Positions 6,576 to 14,821 of a stretch of 15,061 nt of DNA are shown piece by piece. A program made the translations under genes and the position numbers. The number at the start of each line of letters is the position of its first letter. Within the stretch, counting starts at the first letter, position 1. Source of the DNA: Clostridiales bacterium UBA7573 (GTDB lineage: Bacteria; Bacillota; Clostridia; Oscillospirales; CAG-272); assembly GCA_002477905.1 (NCBI GenBank), contig DLLB01000013.1, positions 1 to 15,061 of the forward strand. The letters are read 5' to 3'. The notes beneath the pieces were generated by a model. That model saw only the letters and a program-made list of their open reading frames with translations, was not told where the DNA came from and made no database searches.

Positions 6576-7214
6576 ATGACGGAAGAACAAACCACAGTGC
6601 ATACGGCGCAGGGATTGGAATCCATTTTCACGCGGATTCTTGCCGACGCGGCGGAACAGGTACAGCAAATTGCACAGGATGCTGAGCACCAAATTATGCA
6701 GGTACAGGCGGATACCGAGAAAAAAATCCGTGGTATACGCACGGAAATGGATCGGAAGATTGCAACACAAACGGATGCGATTTTGTCTCGCACAGATGCC
6801 ACAGTCACGCAAAGCCGCCGCAGTGCCGTGCAACAAGCAAAAAGTGCACTTTTGGAAGATACTTTTCAAAAAGCGGAGCAGGCAATTCTTGCAATGCCTG
6901 CATCGGAAAAACAGTCCTTTTTAACAAAATTGCTTGCAGAAGCGCTACGCGCCTGCGATCAGAATCAGACGGAGCCGCTTGTGCTTGCTTTACCGGAAGC
7001 GGACGCCGAACTTGCGGATACCTTGATTTCGGCGGTTGAAAAGACTTCGCCCCGAAAAATTCTACTTTGTGAAACACCCCTTTCTGCGTCTTTCGGACTG
7101 ACACTGACAGATGGGGATGTGACAATGGATGGTACGCTTCCTCTTTTGATGGCGCAGTATCGGGAAGCGCATGAAAGTGAAATATCGGCAATTTTGTTTG
7201 CCGAAAAGGAGTAA
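6576..7214 (+). CDS. ntpE: V/A-type ATP synthase subunit E (peripheral stalk)
   Basis: This 212-residue protein fits subunit E in length and layout. An N-terminal coiled coil (about residues 12-100, rich in Gln, Ala, Glu and Arg) is followed by a globular C-terminal domain (about 105-212) that binds the outside of the catalytic head. It pairs with the small coiled-coil subunit encoded at the start of the operon to form the stator stalk. CGGAGGGG lies 5-6 bases before the ATG. The coding region begins 15 bases after subunit K ends and stops three bases before subunit C starts. The sequence is poorly conserved in this family, so the call draws partly on position between K and C. Confidence 0.93.
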   Translation: MTEEQTTVHTAQGLESIFTRILADAAEQVQQIAQDAEHQIMQVQADTEKKIRGIRTEMDRKIATQTDAILSRTDATVTQSRRSAVQQAKSALLEDTFQKAEQAILAMPASEKQSFLTKLLAEALRACDQNQTEPLVLALPEADAELADTLISAVEKTSPRKILLCETPLSASFGLTLTDGDVTMDGTLPLLMAQYREAHESEISAILFAEKE

Positions 7215-7217
7215 CCG

Positions 7218-8225
7218 GTGAGAAACAGGGAACAGGAGCAGGATTATCTGTATGCTTCCGCCCGTGTCCGTGCGTTGGAAGCACATCTGATTTCCAAATC
7301 GTACTATGCGACGCTTGCTGAGGCAAAAGATCCGATGGAGGTTTGCAGAATGCTGGAGGAGTGTGGGATCCCCGTGCAGGATGCCTCCACTCCCACCGCG
7401 TTTTCCCATTCGCTTGCGCAAATGATGGCACAGACGATTCAACTGCTTGCGTCCATTGCTCCAAAACCGGAGATTGTGCACTATTTACAGTATCCGTATG
7501 ACTGTCACAATCTTAAAGCCGCGCTGAAAGGGCGACTGGGGAAACGCTCTTACGCGCACTTATTATCGGACTGTGCAAGTGTCTCTTGCGAAAAAACAGA
7601 AGAAGCAGTGCGGACAAACCGATATGATGCTTTTCCGATACACATGGCGCAAGCCGCTGTTGCTGCGGCAGATGTTTATGCAAAAACACAGGATCCGCAA
7701 CAAATAGACCTGCATTTGGATCGCGCTTGTTATGCAGATCTGCTTGACGATGCAACGGTGCGCACCCACCCTTTTTTACAATCGGTTCTGATTGGTCGGA
7801 TAGATCTGATTAATTTACAACTGTGTGCGCGATTGCTTGCACTTCCGGATTGCTTTGCACGGCATGAAATTTTCCGGCAAAGTCAAATCGGCGGCTCCTC
7901 GTTGGAAGACACATGGTATTTGCGGGTGTTGGATGCGAATGCAGCGAATTTTGCTGCAATGTTGAAATCCTCCGCATACAGCTCGCTCTGCGCGGCATTC
8001 TCTGAACATGCAGTGGACTATACCGCATTGGAACGAATTTGTGATTGCAGGTATTTGCATGCGTTCGACGGCGCCAAGGATATGTTGTGCGGTGCGCCTG
8101 TGCTACTTGCCTATGGGGTTGCCATGGAATATCAGATCAAAAATCTGCGGATTCTTTTTACCGGTAAAACGGCGGGATTATCGCCGCAAAATATCATGGA
8201 AAGGTTGCGTGTCAGCGATGTATAA
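7218..8225 (+). CDS. ntpC: V/A-type ATP synthase subunit C (rotor-top adaptor, AC39 family)
   Basis: This 335-residue, mostly helical protein has the usual length of the AC39/subunit d family (PF01992). It caps the rotor ring and connects the central axle (D and F) to it. The N-terminal YLYASARVRALEAHL and the later YDCHNLKAALKG are typical family stretches, the second matching the conserved D-x-x-N-L-K region. Translation starts with GTG; AAAAGGAG sits about 6 bases upstream. It begins three bases after subunit E and overlaps the start of subunit F by 8 bases, so F is likely translated by coupled re-initiation. Confidence 0.95.
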   Translation: MRNREQEQDYLYASARVRALEAHLISKSYYATLAEAKDPMEVCRMLEECGIPVQDASTPTAFSHSLAQMMAQTIQLLASIAPKPEIVHYLQYPYDCHNLKAALKGRLGKRSYAHLLSDCASVSCEKTEEAVRTNRYDAFPIHMAQAAVAAADVYAKTQDPQQIDLHLDRACYADLLDDATVRTHPFLQSVLIGRIDLINLQLCARLLALPDCFARHEIFRQSQIGGSSLEDTWYLRVLDANAANFAAMLKSSAYSSLCAAFSEHAVDYTALERICDCRYLHAFDGAKDMLCGAPVLLAYGVAMEYQIKNLRILFTGKTAGLSPQNIMERLRVSDV

Positions 8226-8559
8226 GATCGGCGTAATCGGCGACAGAGAAAGCGCGCTCGGATTTTTGGCATTAGGATTTGCATTGGAAGAAGTTTATAC
8301 CGCCAAAGATGCGGCGCTTGCGCTTGCGCGCATGGCAAAGGACGCCTATGCCGTCATTTTTATCATGGAAGATCTCGCCATGCAATTACCGGAAGAACTG
8401 GCGTACTATCGGAAACAAACACTTCCGGCAGTGATTGTAATTCCGGGAAAACAGGGCAGTACAGGATTCGGAATGGAAAATCTCCGCGCCTCGGTGGAAC
8501 GTGCCGTTGGAGTGGATATGTTGACAAAAAATGAATCAGAAGCAGGAGAAACAACATGA
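8218..8559 (+). CDS. ntpG: V/A-type ATP synthase subunit F (central axle)
   Basis: This 113-residue protein opens with MYKIGVIGDRESALGFLALG, the characteristic start of subunit F (NtpG in E. hirae nomenclature). It binds subunit D to form the central rotor axle and can affect ATPase regulation. The fold is a small Rossmann-like domain with a C-terminal helix. The ATG lies inside the last codons of subunit C (8-base overlap) and no good separate ribosome binding site is apparent beyond purines within the C coding region. A longer open frame extends upstream to about 8008 but only because it runs inside subunit C; the conserved N-terminus fixes the start at 8218. The stop codon overlaps the start of subunit A in ATGA. 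Confidence 0.95.
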   Translation: MYKIGVIGDRESALGFLALGFALEEVYTAKDAALALARMAKDAYAVIFIMEDLAMQLPEELAYYRKQTLPAVIVIPGKQGSTGFGMENLRASVERAVGVDMLTKNESEAGETT

Positions 8560-10334
8560 TTGAAGGAAAAATCGTAAAAGTATCCGGACCGCTTGTGGTG
8601 GCAGAGGGAATGCGGGAAGCAAACCTGTTTGATGTGGTACGGGTTGGCGCACAGAAACTGATCGGAGAAATTATAGAAATGCACGGAAGCCGTGCGTCTA
8701 TTCAGGTTTATGAGGAAACTGCCGGCATTGGATGCGGAGATGTGGTATACTCCACCGGCGCGCCGCTTTCCGTGGAACTTGGTCCAGGCATGTTGACCAA
8801 TATTTACGATGGAATTCAGCGACCGCTTGCGACGATGTTTGCGCAAGCCGGCGCGAATATCATCCGCGGAATTGATTGCCCGGCATTGGATCGGGAGAAA
8901 AAATGGAACTTTACCGCTACGGTAAAACCTGGGGATGTATTGCATCCCGGTGATGTATATGGTACGGTGCAGGAAACGGAAATGATCCTGCATAAGCTGA
9001 TGGTTCCGCCGAAAATCAGCGGGACCGTGGTTGCGATTGCCGACGGGGCATATACGGTAGAGGAGCCGGTATGTACCTTACAAAAAGAGAACGGTGAACG
9101 CATCTCCCTTTCCTTAATGCAAAAATGGCCGGTGCGCGTGGCGCGCCCGTACACGAAAAAACTCCCGCCGAATTGTCCGATGATTACCGGGCAACGGACG
9201 GTAGACTTTTTCTTCCCCATTGCCAAAGGAGGCAGTGCCTGTATTCCGGGACCGTTCGGAAGCGGAAAAACTGTAACACAGCATCAGCTTGCGAAATGGA
9301 GCGATGTCGATATTGTGATTTATGTCGGATGCGGGGAACGCGGCAACGAAATGACAGATGTTTTGTTGGAATTTCCGGAATTGATCGATCCGAGAAGCGG
9401 ATATTCGCTGATGAAACGTACAGTGCTGATTGCAAATACGTCTGATATGCCGGTTGCGGCACGGGAAGCATCCATCTATACCGGCATCACGATTGCAGAG
9501 TACTTCCGGGACATGGGATATGCAGTGGCGGTGATTGCGGACTCCACTTCCCGTTGGGCGGAGGCGTTAAGAGAAATGTCCGGACGTTTGGAAGAAATGC
9601 CGGGCGAAGAAGGTTATCCGGCTTATCTGACTTCCAGACTTGCACAGTTCTATGAAAGAGCCGGAACCGTGGTGTGCCTCGGCAGTGACGGCAGAACCGG
9701 AGCGCTCAGCGCAATCGGCGCGGTATCTCCTCCGGGCGGTGACCTTTCGGAGCCGGTTACACAGGCAACATTACGCATTGTGAAGGTGTTCTGGGGATTG
9801 GAAGCCAATCTTGCCTACCGTAGACATTTCCCTGCGATCAACTGGCTGAATTCGTATTCTTTGTACAGCGATCGGTTGAGCGCATGGTTTACGGAGCAGG
9901 TTGGAAAGCAGTGGGATCTGGACAAAGAGGAAGCCATGCGGTTGTTGCAGGCGGAATCCGAATTAGAGGAGATTGTGAAACTGGTTGGCATAGATGCGCT
10001 TTCTGCACAGGATCGTCTGGTATTGGAGGTTGCACGCTCTATTCGGGAGGATTTCTTACAGCAAAACGCCTTTGATCCGGAAGATGCCTATACGCCGTTG
10101 CGCAAACAGCTTGCTTTGATGCGTTTGATTTTGTCTTTCTATGAAAAGGGATTAGCCGCGATTGCCGCTGGCGCGAATGTGGAGAAAATTTCGGAAATGG
10201 ATGTGCGGGAACGGATCGGACGCGCCAAAAGCGCACCGACGGCAGAGTACCAGAAAATCTATGCAGAGATCACAGCGGAAATGGATGAGCAGTTTGCGCT
10301 TCTGACAGGAGAAAGCGGGGAACACGCGGAATGA
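8556..10334 (+). CDS. ntpA: V/A-type ATP synthase catalytic subunit A
   Basis: This 592-residue protein is the nucleotide-hydrolysing subunit of the A3B3 head. The N-terminal beta-barrel (about 1-70) is followed by the insertion characteristic of A-type subunits (about 110-190, containing KISGTVVAIADG). The P-loop GPFGSGKT spans residues 232-239 with Lys238 contacting phosphate. Glu261 in GCGERGNE is the general-base glutamate. Both numbers agree with E. hirae NtpA. The VSPPGGDLSEPVTQ segment and the helical C-terminal domain are intact, so the enzyme should be active. AGGAGA lies upstream of the ATG, which overlaps the stop of subunit F by the ATGA arrangement. Its own stop overlaps subunit B in the same way, fitting production of A and B in equal amounts. 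Confidence 0.98.
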   Translation: MIEGKIVKVSGPLVVAEGMREANLFDVVRVGAQKLIGEIIEMHGSRASIQVYEETAGIGCGDVVYSTGAPLSVELGPGMLTNIYDGIQRPLATMFAQAGANIIRGIDCPALDREKKWNFTATVKPGDVLHPGDVYGTVQETEMILHKLMVPPKISGTVVAIADGAYTVEEPVCTLQKENGERISLSLMQKWPVRVARPYTKKLPPNCPMITGQRTVDFFFPIAKGGSACIPGPFGSGKTVTQHQLAKWSDVDIVIYVGCGERGNEMTDVLLEFPELIDPRSGYSLMKRTVLIANTSDMPVAAREASIYTGITIAEYFRDMGYAVAVIADSTSRWAEALREMSGRLEEMPGEEGYPAYLTSRLAQFYERAGTVVCLGSDGRTGALSAIGAVSPPGGDLSEPVTQATLRIVKVFWGLEANLAYRRHFPAINWLNSYSLYSDRLSAWFTEQVGKQWDLDKEEAMRLLQAESELEEIVKLVGIDALSAQDRLVLEVARSIREDFLQQNAFDPEDAYTPLRKQLALMRLILSFYEKGLAAIAAGANVEKISEMDVRERIGRAKSAPTAEYQKIYAEITAEMDEQFALLTGESGEHAE

Positions 10335-11731
10335 GAAAAGAATATAAGACTATAGAAGAAGTTGCCGGACCTTTGATGCTGGTGAAGAAGGTGGAGGGCG
10401 TCAAATATGACGAACTCGGAGAAATTGAGTTGCCGGATGGTAGCGTCAGAAGATGTCGGGTGTTGGAAGTCAATGGCGAGAATGTGCTGGTACAATTATT
10501 TGAGTCTGCCGCAGGCATCAATGTTGCGCAGAGCAAAGTACGGTTTTCCGGACACGGCGTACAGCTTCCCGTGTGCGAAGATATGCTTGGACGGGTTTTT
10601 AACGGCATGGGAGTACCCATCGACGGCGGTGCGAAACTGATTGCGGAGAAAATGATGGATGTCAATGGGACGCCGATCAACCCCGCTGCCCGCAACTATC
10701 CGAATGAATTTATCCAGACCGGTATTTCCACAATTGACGGACTCAATACCTTGGTACGCGGACAAAAACTTCCGATCTTTTCCGGATCCGGACTTCCGCA
10801 TGCGAATCTTGCCGCACAGATTGCACGGCAGGCAAAGGTACTTGGCTCTGATTCCAAATTTGCAGTGGTGTTTGCCGCAATCGGGATCACTTTCGAAGAA
10901 GCGGATTTCTTTATCTCTGATTTCACCAAAACCGGCGCGATTGGCAGAACGGTGCTGTTCATCAATCTTGCGTCTGACGCCGCGATTGAGCGAATTACAA
11001 CGCCGCGCATGGCACTGACTGCCGCAGAATACCTTGCTTTTGAAAAAAACATGCATGTGCTGGTTATTATGACGGATATTACAAACTATGCAGAAGCGTT
11101 GCGCGAGGTATCCGCCGCACGGAAAGAAGTGCCCGGCAGGCGTGGGTATCCAGGGTATTTGTATACGGATCTTGCCACGATGTATGAACGCGCGGGACGA
11201 AAGATCGGTTCGGACGGAAGTATCACGATGATTCCGATTTTGACCATGCCGGAAGATGATAAAACACACCCGATTCCGGACTTGACCGGTTATATCACAG
11301 AAGGGCAGATTATTCTGTCCAGAGAATTATACCGCAAGCATTATATGCCGCCGGTGGATGTATTGCCCTCCTTGTCCCGTTTGAAAGATAAGGGAATCGG
11401 AGAAGGAAAAACGCGGGAAGATCACGCCAATACCATGAATCAGTTGTTTTCCGCCTATGCACGCGGCAAAGAGGCAAAGGAATTGATGGTGGTGCTGGGA
11501 GAAGCGGCGCTTTCTCCGATGGACCGGTTATATGCGCAGTTTGCAGACGCGTTTGAACAGCGGTATGTAAATCAAGGGTTTTATGAGAACCGCACGATTG
11601 AGCAAACGCTGGATTTAGGATGGGAGTTGCTATCCATGTTCCCTAAAAGTGAATTAAAACGAATCAAGCCGGCTTTGCTGGAAAAATATTGGCATCGAAA
11701 GTCCGCAGATTCCTCAGAAGCAAAAGGATAA
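10331..11731 (+). CDS. ntpB: V/A-type ATP synthase regulatory subunit B
   Basis: This 466-residue protein is the non-catalytic partner in the A3B3 head. It is homologous to subunit A but lacks a working P-loop: the equivalent place reads SGSGLPH (residues 151-157), the family's normal replacement. Arg350 in PSLSRLKDKG is the arginine finger that completes the catalytic site of the neighbouring A subunit; the number matches E. hirae NtpB. Segments such as YLYTDLATMYERAGR are typical. The start codon overlaps the stop of subunit A (ATGA), and no strong independent ribosome binding site precedes it apart from GGGGA in the end of A, so translational coupling is likely. It ends 28 bases before subunit D. 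Confidence 0.98.
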   Translation: MRKEYKTIEEVAGPLMLVKKVEGVKYDELGEIELPDGSVRRCRVLEVNGENVLVQLFESAAGINVAQSKVRFSGHGVQLPVCEDMLGRVFNGMGVPIDGGAKLIAEKMMDVNGTPINPAARNYPNEFIQTGISTIDGLNTLVRGQKLPIFSGSGLPHANLAAQIARQAKVLGSDSKFAVVFAAIGITFEEADFFISDFTKTGAIGRTVLFINLASDAAIERITTPRMALTAAEYLAFEKNMHVLVIMTDITNYAEALREVSAARKEVPGRRGYPGYLYTDLATMYERAGRKIGSDGSITMIPILTMPEDDKTHPIPDLTGYITEGQIILSRELYRKHYMPPVDVLPSLSRLKDKGIGEGKTREDHANTMNQLFSAYARGKEAKELMVVLGEAALSPMDRLYAQFADAFEQRYVNQGFYENRTIEQTLDLGWELLSMFPKSELKRIKPALLEKYWHRKSADSSEAKG

Positions 11732-11759
11732 CATGGTAGGATAGAAAGGAAGAAGTTGC

Positions 11760-12419
11760 ATGGCAGAGATTCGGGTAAATCCGACGCGTATGGAACTGAA
11801 AAAGCGAAAAAACCGGTTGATGACGGCACGTCGTGGTCACAAACTGCTCAAGGACAAACGAGACGAATTAATGCGGCAGTTCATGGAAATTGTGCGGCAA
11901 AACCGGATTTTGCGACAAAAAGCGGAGCAGGCATTACAAGCAGGGTACCGAAGTTTTTCCGTCGCCGCTGCCGTATCTTCACCGGAAATGCTGGAACAGG
12001 CACTGATGCTCCCAAAAAGTTGCGGCACCTTGCAGGTCGCAACCCGAAATTTCATGAGTGTGGAAGTTCCTGAGTTTTCCTATTATCATGGAAAAGCGGA
12101 AGGTGTACCTTACGGCTATGCTTTTACTTCCTGTGACTTGGATGCCGCCGTGCGGGAATTTTCCGGAATTCTGCCGGATTTGATCCGTTTGGCTGAAATC
12201 GAAAAAACTGCGCAAATGCTGGCGGCAGAGATTGAGAAGACGCGCCGGCGTGTGAACGCTTTAGAGTATATTATGATTCCGCAGTTGGAAGCGGAGATCA
12301 AAAGCATCGCGATGAAGTTGGAAGAAAACGAGCGGGGAAACACGGTACGACTGATGAAAGTCAAGGAAATGACGATTGCACGCGATCGGAAAGAACGTAC
12401 ACAGGTCAAACCATCTTAA
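11760..12419 (+). CDS. ntpD: V/A-type ATP synthase subunit D (central axle)
   Basis: This 219-residue protein is the long coiled coil that turns inside the A3B3 head. The opening NPTRMELKKRKNRLMTARRGHKLLKDKRDEL is the hallmark of the family, given here only in part: NPTRMELKKRKNRL at residues 7-20. The two long helices (about 11-75 and 125-205) flank a less regular middle. The second contains ALEYIMIPQLE, also conserved. AAAGGAAG lies about 8 bases before the ATG. It is the last gene of the operon and is followed by a strong terminator. No ntpH- or ntpJ-like gene follows, unlike in E. hirae. Confidence 0.97.
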   Translation: MAEIRVNPTRMELKKRKNRLMTARRGHKLLKDKRDELMRQFMEIVRQNRILRQKAEQALQAGYRSFSVAAAVSSPEMLEQALMLPKSCGTLQVATRNFMSVEVPEFSYYHGKAEGVPYGYAFTSCDLDAAVREFSGILPDLIRLAEIEKTAQMLAAEIEKTRRRVNALEYIMIPQLEAEIKSIAMKLEENERGNTVRLMKVKEMTIARDRKERTQVKPS

Positions 12420-12440
12420 ACTTTCGAAAAGAGAAAACAA

Positions 12441-12494
12441 CACAGGCAAGCGAACTTCGGTTTTTCCGAAAAACGCTTGCCTGTGCTATTTTTT
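12441..12494 (+). terminator. two-tier terminator of the ATPase operon, probably bidirectional
   Basis: A perfect 12-bp outer stem (12441-12452 with 12474-12485) encloses a second small hairpin, TTCGG (12456-12460) with CCGAA (12466-12470). TATTTTTT follows on the plus strand. On the minus strand the stem is followed by TTGTTTTCTCTTTT, so it can also stop the convergent lipoprotein gene, whose stop codon is at 12500-12502. Confidence 0.9.
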
Positions 12495-12499
12495 GCAAG

Positions 12500-13804
12500 T
12501 CAATCTGCTTTCAAAGTGGGTTTCAAATAGGTAATATCTGCGTGTTTCAGCAAATACAGCATGACTTTTTGATACAGTCCGTTGGTGCGGATCTGTTCTT
12601 CTCCAATGTATTTCAGAACATCTTCCTCTGTGTAATGATAATATCTTCCATAGTAAGAAACATATTCTGCCAAAAGATCTTGATATTCTTCCTCTGTCAG
12701 CATTAAATCCTGCGTGCGGGCAATTTGATACAACATCAGCTTCTGTCGAACGGATTTTTCTGCGAGGGTGACAATATAAGTTTGCCACTGTTGCAGATCC
12801 TCAGTCAAGTTATAATACTTTTTTATAAAGGCTTCCATACTGATCAGATCCTCTGCACCGGCTCCGCTTACCGCGTACTGATAACGTGCAACCATCTGAT
12901 CGCAAAGCGAAAGAAATTCCGCGCAAAGCAATTCTTCAGGAAGTTGGTGAAAGGTGGATGCGGATTCCAATTTTGCAAAAATATCTTCTGCGGCGTCGGA
13001 GATAAATCCGGACAGCCGTTGGTCTTCCAACATTTCATAAACAGAGGCGCGAAAGGCTTGCAGAATTGCATCGTCTCCCTCTGCATCTGTTTGGAATCCG
13101 CAGGTTTTTAAGATAAAATCCGTATCAAACGGCAATAGATCTTGCGGAATCAGATATTCCATTGTTACAGCAAAAGTCGCCGCTTTTCCTGCAAGGGAAC
13201 GCTCCCCGTAATTCTGCGGGAATGTCACATGGACATTGACCGGATTTTCTTTGGTATCTTCCGGTACGATCCCGATGAGTTGTTCTTCAAAGCCCGTGAT
13301 ATAACGTTGGCTGCCTAAGGTGAGCGCTTGCAGGACCGTAGCGGTACCGCCCTCAAATGCGATGCCTGTCTCATCCAGTGTTCCGACAAAGGTAATCATG
13401 ACAATATCGCCGCGTTTGGCAGGTATATCGGTCACTTTGGCGTCTTGATCCGGACAAACGGCATAAACAACCTGCAAATAATCCAAATATCGATTCACGT
13501 CTTCTTCTGTGGTGGCAGTATCTTCGGAGCAAATCGAAAGCGGGAGATTCTGATAGATTTCTTGGCGCAAAGAAAGATATGGTGTCAGATCAGAGGTCGC
13601 GTAGCGGAAATTCTCGTCTGCAACCGTCGGTACGGAATAGTGCGGTGTAAATGTTGTGGTTGTGGGAGAAGTGGGAGTGGTAGACGATGGCTGTGTTGTG
13701 GTCATATTGTCGGTATTTCCTGCATTTCCACAAGCGCAGAGCAGAGTAAGTTGCAGTGCGGCACAGGCGGACGCGACAAAACGAACGAAACGGCGTTTTT
13801 TCAT
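12500..13804 (-). CDS. secreted trigger-factor-like lipoprotein with FKBP-type prolyl isomerase domain
   Basis: This encodes 434 residues. A basic start (MKKRRF) and hydrophobic segment lead to the lipobox LCAC with lipidated Cys25. A Thr/Ser/Pro linker spans about 35-54. Residues 95-125 resemble the linker of trigger factor that precedes its isomerase domain. Residues 129-220 match the FKBP-type domain of trigger factor: GDIVMITFVGTLDE, FEGGTA, LGSQRYITGFEEQLIG, NVHVTFPQNYGE and LAGKAATFAV. The rest (about 225-434) is helical, acidic and compatible with the chaperone arms of trigger factor. The ribosome-docking domain is missing, replaced by the signal peptide. It is probably an extracytoplasmic foldase on the outer face of the membrane, a role PrsA plays in other Firmicutes. 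Isomerase activity is not proven by the sequence. It follows the CobW-like gene after 36 bases in the same direction. Confidence 0.88.
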   Translation of the reverse strand: MKKRRFVRFVASACAALQLTLLCACGNAGNTDNMTTTQPSSTTPTSPTTTTFTPHYSVPTVADENFRYATSDLTPYLSLRQEIYQNLPLSICSEDTATTEEDVNRYLDYLQVVYAVCPDQDAKVTDIPAKRGDIVMITFVGTLDETGIAFEGGTATVLQALTLGSQRYITGFEEQLIGIVPEDTKENPVNVHVTFPQNYGERSLAGKAATFAVTMEYLIPQDLLPFDTDFILKTCGFQTDAEGDDAILQAFRASVYEMLEDQRLSGFISDAAEDIFAKLESASTFHQLPEELLCAEFLSLCDQMVARYQYAVSGAGAEDLISMEAFIKKYYNLTEDLQQWQTYIVTLAEKSVRQKLMLYQIARTQDLMLTEEEYQDLLAEYVSYYGRYYHYTEEDVLKYIGEEQIRTNGLYQKVMLYLLKHADITYLKPTLKAD

Positions 13805-13810
13805 AGGGCT

Positions 13811-13817
13811 ATCCTTT
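13811..13817 (-). promoter_or_regulatory. ribosome binding site that decides the start at 13804
   Basis: On the minus strand AAAGGAT ends 6 bases before the ATG at 13804. An in-frame ATG at 13831 would add nine residues, has no ribosome binding site, and would put charged residues ahead of the signal peptide, so the inner start is preferred. Confidence 0.7.
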
Positions 13818-13840
13818 CCCTTTTTTTGCATATGAAAAAA

Positions 13841-14782
13841 TCAATAGAATGTGGCAACTTCCGGATCCGGTTTTTTTGCAGGAGTGATTTTGGCGACGTA
13901 TAACACCGGTCCCAAACCGTTGTAGAGTGGGTGTTTCTCTATTTTTATTTTTCCCTCAACCGTCACCCAGTCGCGGGTTTTCAAAGTCAGCGGATGATCG
14001 GCAACCATCGCCAGTCCGCGATAGGTGATGTCTTCCGCACAGCAGGTCATCACATGCCGTCCGATCATGGCAGTATTCTGCGGGAGCTTCGGATCTCGTG
14101 CCACGATGCCGAGAAAACGAAGCACTTTCCCATCATATTTTCCGGTTTCCTCCACAAGATCCCGATAGAATAAAGCAAAATCCTGATTGGCAATCTCCAC
14201 GATCGGAGCCTCAAGATCAAACGGAAGCGGATCTTCAATTTCATCATAGGAGACTTCACCTTGCGCGTCTTCATACGCGATGACCGCGTTACGGCTGACA
14301 CCGCGGACCAGTTTATGCAGTTCCATTTCATCCTGCGCGTCGGTTTTGCGGTTGAAAACCACCATCTCACAACTTTGCAGCTTGTCTACCACCAAACTGC
14401 GCATATTCGCATTGTAATTAAAAATGGTGGATGCATCTGCGAACATCATTTCCTGAATGACAGAAAAATTTTGCGGTAATGCACGATACAAAACATCCAG
14501 CATCCACATGCCGTTGTATTCAATCAGCACACGCTCCGCGCGGCGTGCGGCAACCCATTCGGAAAGGTGTTGTTCGGTCAGATCTTCCTGCTTTTCCACG
14601 GTTTGTAAATAAACGTTCGGGGCGGAAAATCTGGAGGGATCGTATTCTTCCAATCCTTCTTCACAAACAAGCAGCAATGTGCGTTCCCCCGCATTGAAGT
14701 CTTTGTCCTCTAATGTTTCCTGAATCATTTTGGTTTTGCCCGCTTCCAAGAAGCCGGTAAAAAGGTAAACCGGTATTTCCAT
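13841..14782 (-). CDS. CobW-like P-loop GTPase fused to a YcgQ/DUF1980-like domain
   Basis: This 313-residue protein has two parts. Residues 1-210 resemble the CobW/G3E P-loop domain: Walker A GFLEAGKT (10-17) and a G4-like FNRKTD (143-148) after a hydrophobic strand. The CxCC metal-binding motif found in most G3E GTPases is absent from the place where it would be expected (about 55-75). Residues 216-300 resemble the C-terminal domain of YcgQ-type proteins (TIGR03943/DUF1980), including a phrase with adjacent Cys247-Cys248 in HVMTCCAED and a beta-rich tail. YcgQ proteins accompany YraQ-type permeases, and G3E GTPases often serve metal homeostasis; a role in metal handling is inferred. It has no signal peptide, so the paired cysteines would be cytoplasmic. 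AAAGGA lies about 9 bases before the ATG. It lies 39 bases after a partial CobW-family gene. Confidence 0.82.
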   Translation of the reverse strand: MEIPVYLFTGFLEAGKTKMIQETLEDKDFNAGERTLLLVCEEGLEEYDPSRFSAPNVYLQTVEKQEDLTEQHLSEWVAARRAERVLIEYNGMWMLDVLYRALPQNFSVIQEMMFADASTIFNYNANMRSLVVDKLQSCEMVVFNRKTDAQDEMELHKLVRGVSRNAVIAYEDAQGEVSYDEIEDPLPFDLEAPIVEIANQDFALFYRDLVEETGKYDGKVLRFLGIVARDPKLPQNTAMIGRHVMTCCAEDITYRGLAMVADHPLTLKTRDWVTVEGKIKIEKHPLYNGLGPVLYVAKITPAKKPDPEVATFY

Positions 14783-14821
14783 GTTGTAGGATTCCTTTCG
14801 GTGAAAGAAGTAAAAGTATGC

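Noticed and set aside
6805..7464. A 219-codon minus-strand frame across the E/C junction
   Set aside because: It is antisense to two conserved ATPase subunits and has no family resemblance.
8008..8217. N-terminal extension of subunit F by 70 codons
   Set aside because: The extra part lies inside subunit C in another frame; the conserved subunit F start MYKIGVIGD begins at 8218.
10496..11269. A 257-codon minus-strand frame inside subunit B
   Set aside because: It is entirely antisense to a highly conserved gene and its Cys/His/Arg-rich product looks like a shadow translation.
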